Origin: an uncultured Prevotellaceae bacterium | GTDB taxonomy: Bacteria; Bacteroidota; Bacteroidia; Bacteroidales; Muribaculaceae | NCBI GenBank assembly: GCA_947254205.1 | Contig: CAMYCE010000085.1 | Coordinates: 1 to 9,494, forward strand | Direction of reading: 5' to 3' | Length of the DNA stretch: 9,494 nt | In this document: positions 6,766-9,494 of the stretch, in pieces | Position numbering within the stretch: the first letter of the stretch is position 1 | Layout of the letters: every line of letters starts with the position of its first letter | The notes under the pieces: model-generated | What the model was told of the DNA's origin: nothing | Seen by the model: only the letters and a program-made list of their open reading frames with translations | Database searches by the model: none | Position numbers and translations under genes: made by a program

Positions 6766-7422
6766 TTACATGAAATGCCGTTGCACAATCTCCATGAATG
6801 CCATGACCTCTTCGTTATCTTTATCCCACCCCAAATCTCCAAAGAAATAATCGGTGGCCTCGTCATAGCTCTTCATCGAGTCGATCATGTCGAGCGCATC
6901 ATTCATTTCAAGGTCGCTATTGCCAAAAAGCTCGCGACGAAATCTAAAGCGGTCGTTGAGCGACAATGCTTTGCGCATGTTTTTGAACATGTCGCGCTGC
7001 AACTTCTCTTCTACTCGCATGGGGGCACCACTGCTCTCGACACGAGAGGAAGCCTCCACCGGTGCAGGCTCCACATAGCCCGAAGCAAACATTTCGTTAA
7101 ATTCCTCGCCATTGTCGTGCTGCCATGTTTCGTCGGCATTATAGTCGTCGGCAGGCAAGCCCATCGAGGGCTCTGCTGGCTCATCAGTGGCTTGTTCAAC
7201 TTCCTGCTCGGCTTGCTGTGCTGCCACATGCAAGGCATTGATAGCTTGATCGACTTGGGCCGGCAAGGCAAGTTGTTGCGCCATTTCATTGATGATAGCC
7301 GCTTTCTCCTTCACCATGTCGAGCACATGAGCGGGAGTTTCTTGGTCGTGCTTTTCAACAACGAGAAGCAATCCCTCCAACTCATAAACTCGCGACAACA
7401 ATTTAACAAAAAACGCATCCAT
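6766..7422 (-). CDS. Acidic protein of unknown function, first gene of the rsmI operon
   Basis: I do not recognise a named family. The 218-residue product has no signal peptide or membrane segment and should be cytoplasmic. Three parts can be seen. Residues 1-50 (FFVKLLSRVYELEGLLLVVEKH) look like amphipathic helices. Residues about 50-135 form a Gln/Glu/Ala-rich and then acidic, low-complexity linker (DDYNADETWQHDNGEEF). Residues about 138-218 look compact and conserved: LQRDMFKNMRKALSLNDRFR, FRRELFGNSDLEMNDALDMI, then an acidic-aromatic end with DYFFGDLGWD and FMEIVQRHFM. The C-terminal part resembles proteins I associate with Bacteroidales genomes, but no function is known to me. It is preceded by a good promoter with a leader of about 44 nt, which supports the ATG at 7422, and it is followed after 33 bases by rsmI. 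A link to ribosome maturation is suggested by position only. Confidence 0.88.
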   Translation of the reverse strand: MDAFFVKLLSRVYELEGLLLVVEKHDQETPAHVLDMVKEKAAIINEMAQQLALPAQVDQAINALHVAAQQAEQEVEQATDEPAEPSMGLPADDYNADETWQHDNGEEFNEMFASGYVEPAPVEASSRVESSGAPMRVEEKLQRDMFKNMRKALSLNDRFRFRRELFGNSDLEMNDALDMIDSMKSYDEATDYFFGDLGWDKDNEEVMAFMEIVQRHFM

Positions 7423-7472
7423 AACGATTGGAATTGATGAATTTATCTTTTTGTGCCATTAATATAGCAACG

Positions 7473-7506
7473 CAAACATAAGAAATAATTTTATTTGCAC
7501 TTCAAA
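7473..7506 (-). promoter_or_regulatory. Bacteroidetes-type promoter of the rsmI operon
   Basis: Minus-strand TATGTTTG (7473-7480) is an exact TAnnTTTG match, and a full TTTG -33 element lies at 7503-7506. The spacing is 22 bases, slightly wider than the usual 19-21. Transcription would start near 7466-7469. It sits in the 113-base gap between dacB and the acidic protein gene; I see no clear dacB terminator in that gap. Confidence 0.65.
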
Positions 7507-7535
7507 AGCACCTCTATTTTTTGCATTTTTTATAA

Positions 7536-8990
7536 CTACAACGAGTTTTGGGCACTTTTTTGTGACCCAAACAATTCGATGAGCAAGGTTGAGATGAGGT
7601 CTTTCAAGTGAGTTCGACTGCCATTCCAGTCGTTGATAAGCACAGCCCACGAGTATTGAGGCAACCGGGCAGGATAGTAGCCCACAAAGCACTGCACTCC
7701 TGTCATGCTCCCCGACTTCACCACCAAATCGCGCTCCATGCCGTGATTTTCAAGTAGCGGACCAATGCGCCGTCCTGCTGTGGGCATGAGCTGCGACAAG
7801 GTTGTGCCCTCGCAAGGGTGTGAGGCCATGTAGTTGAGCATCTCTACCAAAAAACGAGCCGAGCATTTATTGGCACGGGCAAGTCCACTGCCATCGCGCT
7901 GAAACAGGGGTGAAGTGTCGAGTCCCGATGCTCGCCACAGGCTGTCGACAACTGCCACGCCCTGCGATGCGGTTGCCCGACGCCCCTGCTGGTGAGCTAT
8001 TGCTCTCAATAGCCCTTCGGTGAACATGTTGTCGCTGCGATCGAGCAACGAGGCTATGATTTCTTGGAGTGGGGGCGAATGGTGCTCAACAAGTAATATT
8101 GTATCAACTTGTTGGAGTTTACCCAACACTTGAGGCTTGATTTTCAATTTCACGTCATGTGCCTGCAAGGTGCGAGCCAAGCTATCGGCAAGCATAGATT
8201 GGGGCAAGGGGTTGGCAATGGTCATGCCATAGTGCTCTCCCACTTTGGCCGAGCCTGCCAGCACAACAGCCGGAGTGCCATATTCGAGATAGAGGTCTAC
8301 ATTGTCATGATTCACCGTGTCGAGACGATTGACATAGCCCAACCCGGGCACTGGTGGAGTGAAGCACACATGGCTCACCTGCCCTGCCATGGGCACATCA
8401 AAAGAAAGTTTCACCCTGTTGTCGTGATAATTGAGCCCGTGAATGCCCATGCCATAGTTCCATGCCAGGTCATCGACTCCCCACCAGCTGTTGTAGGGCG
8501 GAAAGGGAATGAGCGAACTGTCGACAACAATTTCACCCTCTATTTTCTTGATGCCACGAGCCTGCAAGGCAAGCAACACCTCTTGCACAAGATTGGTATT
8601 GGAGTCGAAATAGGCCGAACCCAGTGTGGGGTCGCCACTGCCCTGCACCACCACTTGCCCTTTAAACTTCGAGCCTTTTGTCTCGCCCACAAGTTTCACA
8701 TGGGTTTTAAACACATAGTCGGGGCCCAGCAGGCGCAATGCCGTGGCACCGGTCACCGTCTTCATGGTCGAGGCCGTGATGCACGCGAGGTCGATGTTGT
8801 GGCTTGCCACCACCTTGCCAGTGGCAATGTGCGACACTGCCACCGTGAGCGAGGCATGGCGCAGTGTGCTATCGCCAGCAAAGCGATCGAGTGCACATCG
8901 TGCACTGTCGGCATTGATGCCACCCTGCACAGCCATGGCCATGCACGTGAGCACGACACACAGCCCCCATAGTCTTAATTTTCTTTTCAT
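7536..8990 (-). CDS. dacB: D-alanyl-D-alanine carboxypeptidase/endopeptidase, PBP4 type (peptidase S13)
   Basis: This periplasmic penicillin-binding protein trims D-alanine from peptidoglycan peptides and may cleave cross-links. Using the ATG at 8990, the product is 484 residues (E. coli DacB is 477) and begins with a signal peptide, MKRKLRLWGLCVVL onward, with likely cleavage around residues 20-23. The three active-site motifs are present: S74-T-M-K77 (SxxK), S319-D-N321 (SxN) and K425-S-G427 (the KTG box, here with serine). QGSGDPTLGS (116-125) is also characteristic, and the long stretch between motifs one and two fits the S13 insert domains. The reading frame stays open to 9068, but that extension overlaps the upstream gene and would put 26 extra residues before the signal peptide, so I reject it. 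It lies 16 bases after the HD-domain gene, suggesting co-transcription. The lack of a lipobox suggests a soluble or loosely membrane-associated enzyme. Confidence 0.93.
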   Translation of the reverse strand: MKRKLRLWGLCVVLTCMAMAVQGGINADSARCALDRFAGDSTLRHASLTVAVSHIATGKVVASHNIDLACITASTMKTVTGATALRLLGPDYVFKTHVKLVGETKGSKFKGQVVVQGSGDPTLGSAYFDSNTNLVQEVLLALQARGIKKIEGEIVVDSSLIPFPPYNSWWGVDDLAWNYGMGIHGLNYHDNRVKLSFDVPMAGQVSHVCFTPPVPGLGYVNRLDTVNHDNVDLYLEYGTPAVVLAGSAKVGEHYGMTIANPLPQSMLADSLARTLQAHDVKLKIKPQVLGKLQQVDTILLVEHHSPPLQEIIASLLDRSDNMFTEGLLRAIAHQQGRRATASQGVAVVDSLWRASGLDTSPLFQRDGSGLARANKCSARFLVEMLNYMASHPCEGTTLSQLMPTAGRRIGPLLENHGMERDLVVKSGSMTGVQCFVGYYPARLPQYSWAVLINDWNGSRTHLKDLISTLLIELFGSQKSAQNSL

Positions 8991-9006
8991 CAGTCGTGCT
9001 ATGCAA

Positions 9007-9494
9007 TTACAAGTCGGCATGCTCCACCCAGCCCCATTCAAGCAGGTTGGCGGCAATGCCATCGGCAAGGTTCACCAGCGAGCACAAGGGGTGCTTGTTG
9101 CGGGCAGTGTTGATGTTGTTTCGAGCTTCGGCATTTTGAAATGCCAAGTCCCAGGCTGTCATGTGCCAGCGAATGGCAAGCATCTCGTCGTCGTGAATGT
9201 CAAAACCACTGCGCAATACCACTATGGCACTCTTCTCGCCATGTCCCATGGGGAAATTGCCATAGTCGACCGTGTAGATTTCCTGTTCTTGCCACACGCC
9301 CACACGGTCTTTTTGCTTGCGCACGGTTTTCTTGTAAATATCGGCCTTGCACACGTCGTGCAACAAGGTGGCCACTATCACGCTGTCTTGGGGCAAATGC
9401 ACCTCCAAGTCGGGGCGCATTTCAATCATTTTCTCGCGCAACATGAGGCCTGCACGGCAGGTGTTGAGCGAGTGTTCCACCAGTCCGCCATCGC
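9007..9494 (-). CDS. HD-domain phosphohydrolase, 5' end cut by the window
   Basis: The frame is open through the window edge, so only the last 161 complete codons are visible; the internal GTG at 9480 is not the start, because the conserved GGLVEHSLNT runs across it. Metal-binding residues of the HD superfamily appear in order, numbered from the first visible codon: H7 in LVEHS, H45-D46 in LLHDVCKADIY, H84 in GHGEKS, H110 in AIRWHM and D144 in NLADG. This arrangement is known from Bacteroidetes proteins annotated only as HD-domain hydrolases; the substrate (nucleotide or other phosphoester) is not established. The protein should be cytoplasmic, as the visible part contains no membrane segment. 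It precedes dacB by 16 bases in the same orientation. What is upstream cannot be seen. Confidence 0.85.
   Translation of the reverse strand, partial: DGGLVEHSLNTCRAGLMLREKMIEMRPDLEVHLPQDSVIVATLLHDVCKADIYKKTVRKQKDRVGVWQEQEIYTVDYGNFPMGHGEKSAIVVLRSGFDIHDDEMLAIRWHMTAWDLAFQNAEARNNINTARNKHPLCSLVNLADGIAANLLEWGWVEHADL

Noticed and set aside
6775..7437. Plus-strand open frame of 220 codons
   Set aside because: It mirrors the acidic protein gene almost end to end. The minus frame has a promoter, operon context and a natural N-terminus; the plus frame has none of these.
8109..8972. Plus-strand open frame of 287 codons
   Set aside because: It is antisense to dacB, and all three catalytic motifs are on the minus strand. 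The frame follows from the codon bias of dacB.
8991..9068. Longer start for dacB at 9068
   Set aside because: It would overlap the HD-domain gene and place 26 residues ahead of a clear signal peptide. The ATG at 8990 gives a standard exported protein.
1..9494. Search for CRISPR arrays, insertion sequences, tRNA or rRNA genes, toxin-antitoxin or defence genes
   Set aside because: No regularly spaced repeats, transposase or integrase motifs, cloverleaf-like sequences or defence-type domains were seen on either strand.

Overview
The window looks like a piece of a Bacteroidales chromosome (phylum Bacteroidota), possibly Muribaculaceae-like. I base this on three perfect copies of the Bacteroidetes -7 promoter element TAnnTTTG placed before genes, the absence of clear Shine-Dalgarno sequences, and a set of proteins typical of the order: a Cbp1-like coiled-coil lipoprotein, a short RsmI, an AspT-type transporter with paired RCK_C domains, and a GHGEKS-type HD protein. 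The family assignment is a guess. All eight genes lie on the minus strand, so transcription runs from high to low coordinates.

In transcription order the layout is as follows. (1) 9494-7536: the 3' part of an HD-domain phosphohydrolase gene, cut by the window edge, followed 16 bases later by dacB, an S13-family D-Ala-D-Ala carboxypeptidase (PBP4 type). (2) 7506-5009: a well-delimited three-gene unit with a promoter at 7473-7506, an acidic protein of unknown function, rsmI (16S rRNA C1402 2'-O-methyltransferase), a coiled-coil lipoprotein whose start codon overlaps the rsmI stop, and a terminator-like hairpin at 5009-5063. (3) 4988-3855: a glycerate kinase of the GarK/GlxK family, with no recognisable promoter of its own. 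(4) 3852-2121: an AspT/YidE-type transporter with its own promoter and an intrinsic terminator. (5) 2063-76: a promoter followed by two tandem EamA/DMT transporter paralogs.

The content is mostly core metabolism, envelope and transport. I see no mobile element, CRISPR array, tRNA or rRNA gene, phage gene or defence system, and no intergenic gap longer than about 160 bases. I did not find a convincing undescribed system. The points most worth a second look are: the patchy divergence of the tandem EamA paralogs, which suggests gene conversion plus functional divergence; the tight coupling of a ribosome-modification gene to a probable glycosylated surface lipoprotein; the uncharacterised acidic protein that leads that operon; and the long hairpin between the lipoprotein gene and the glycerate kinase gene.
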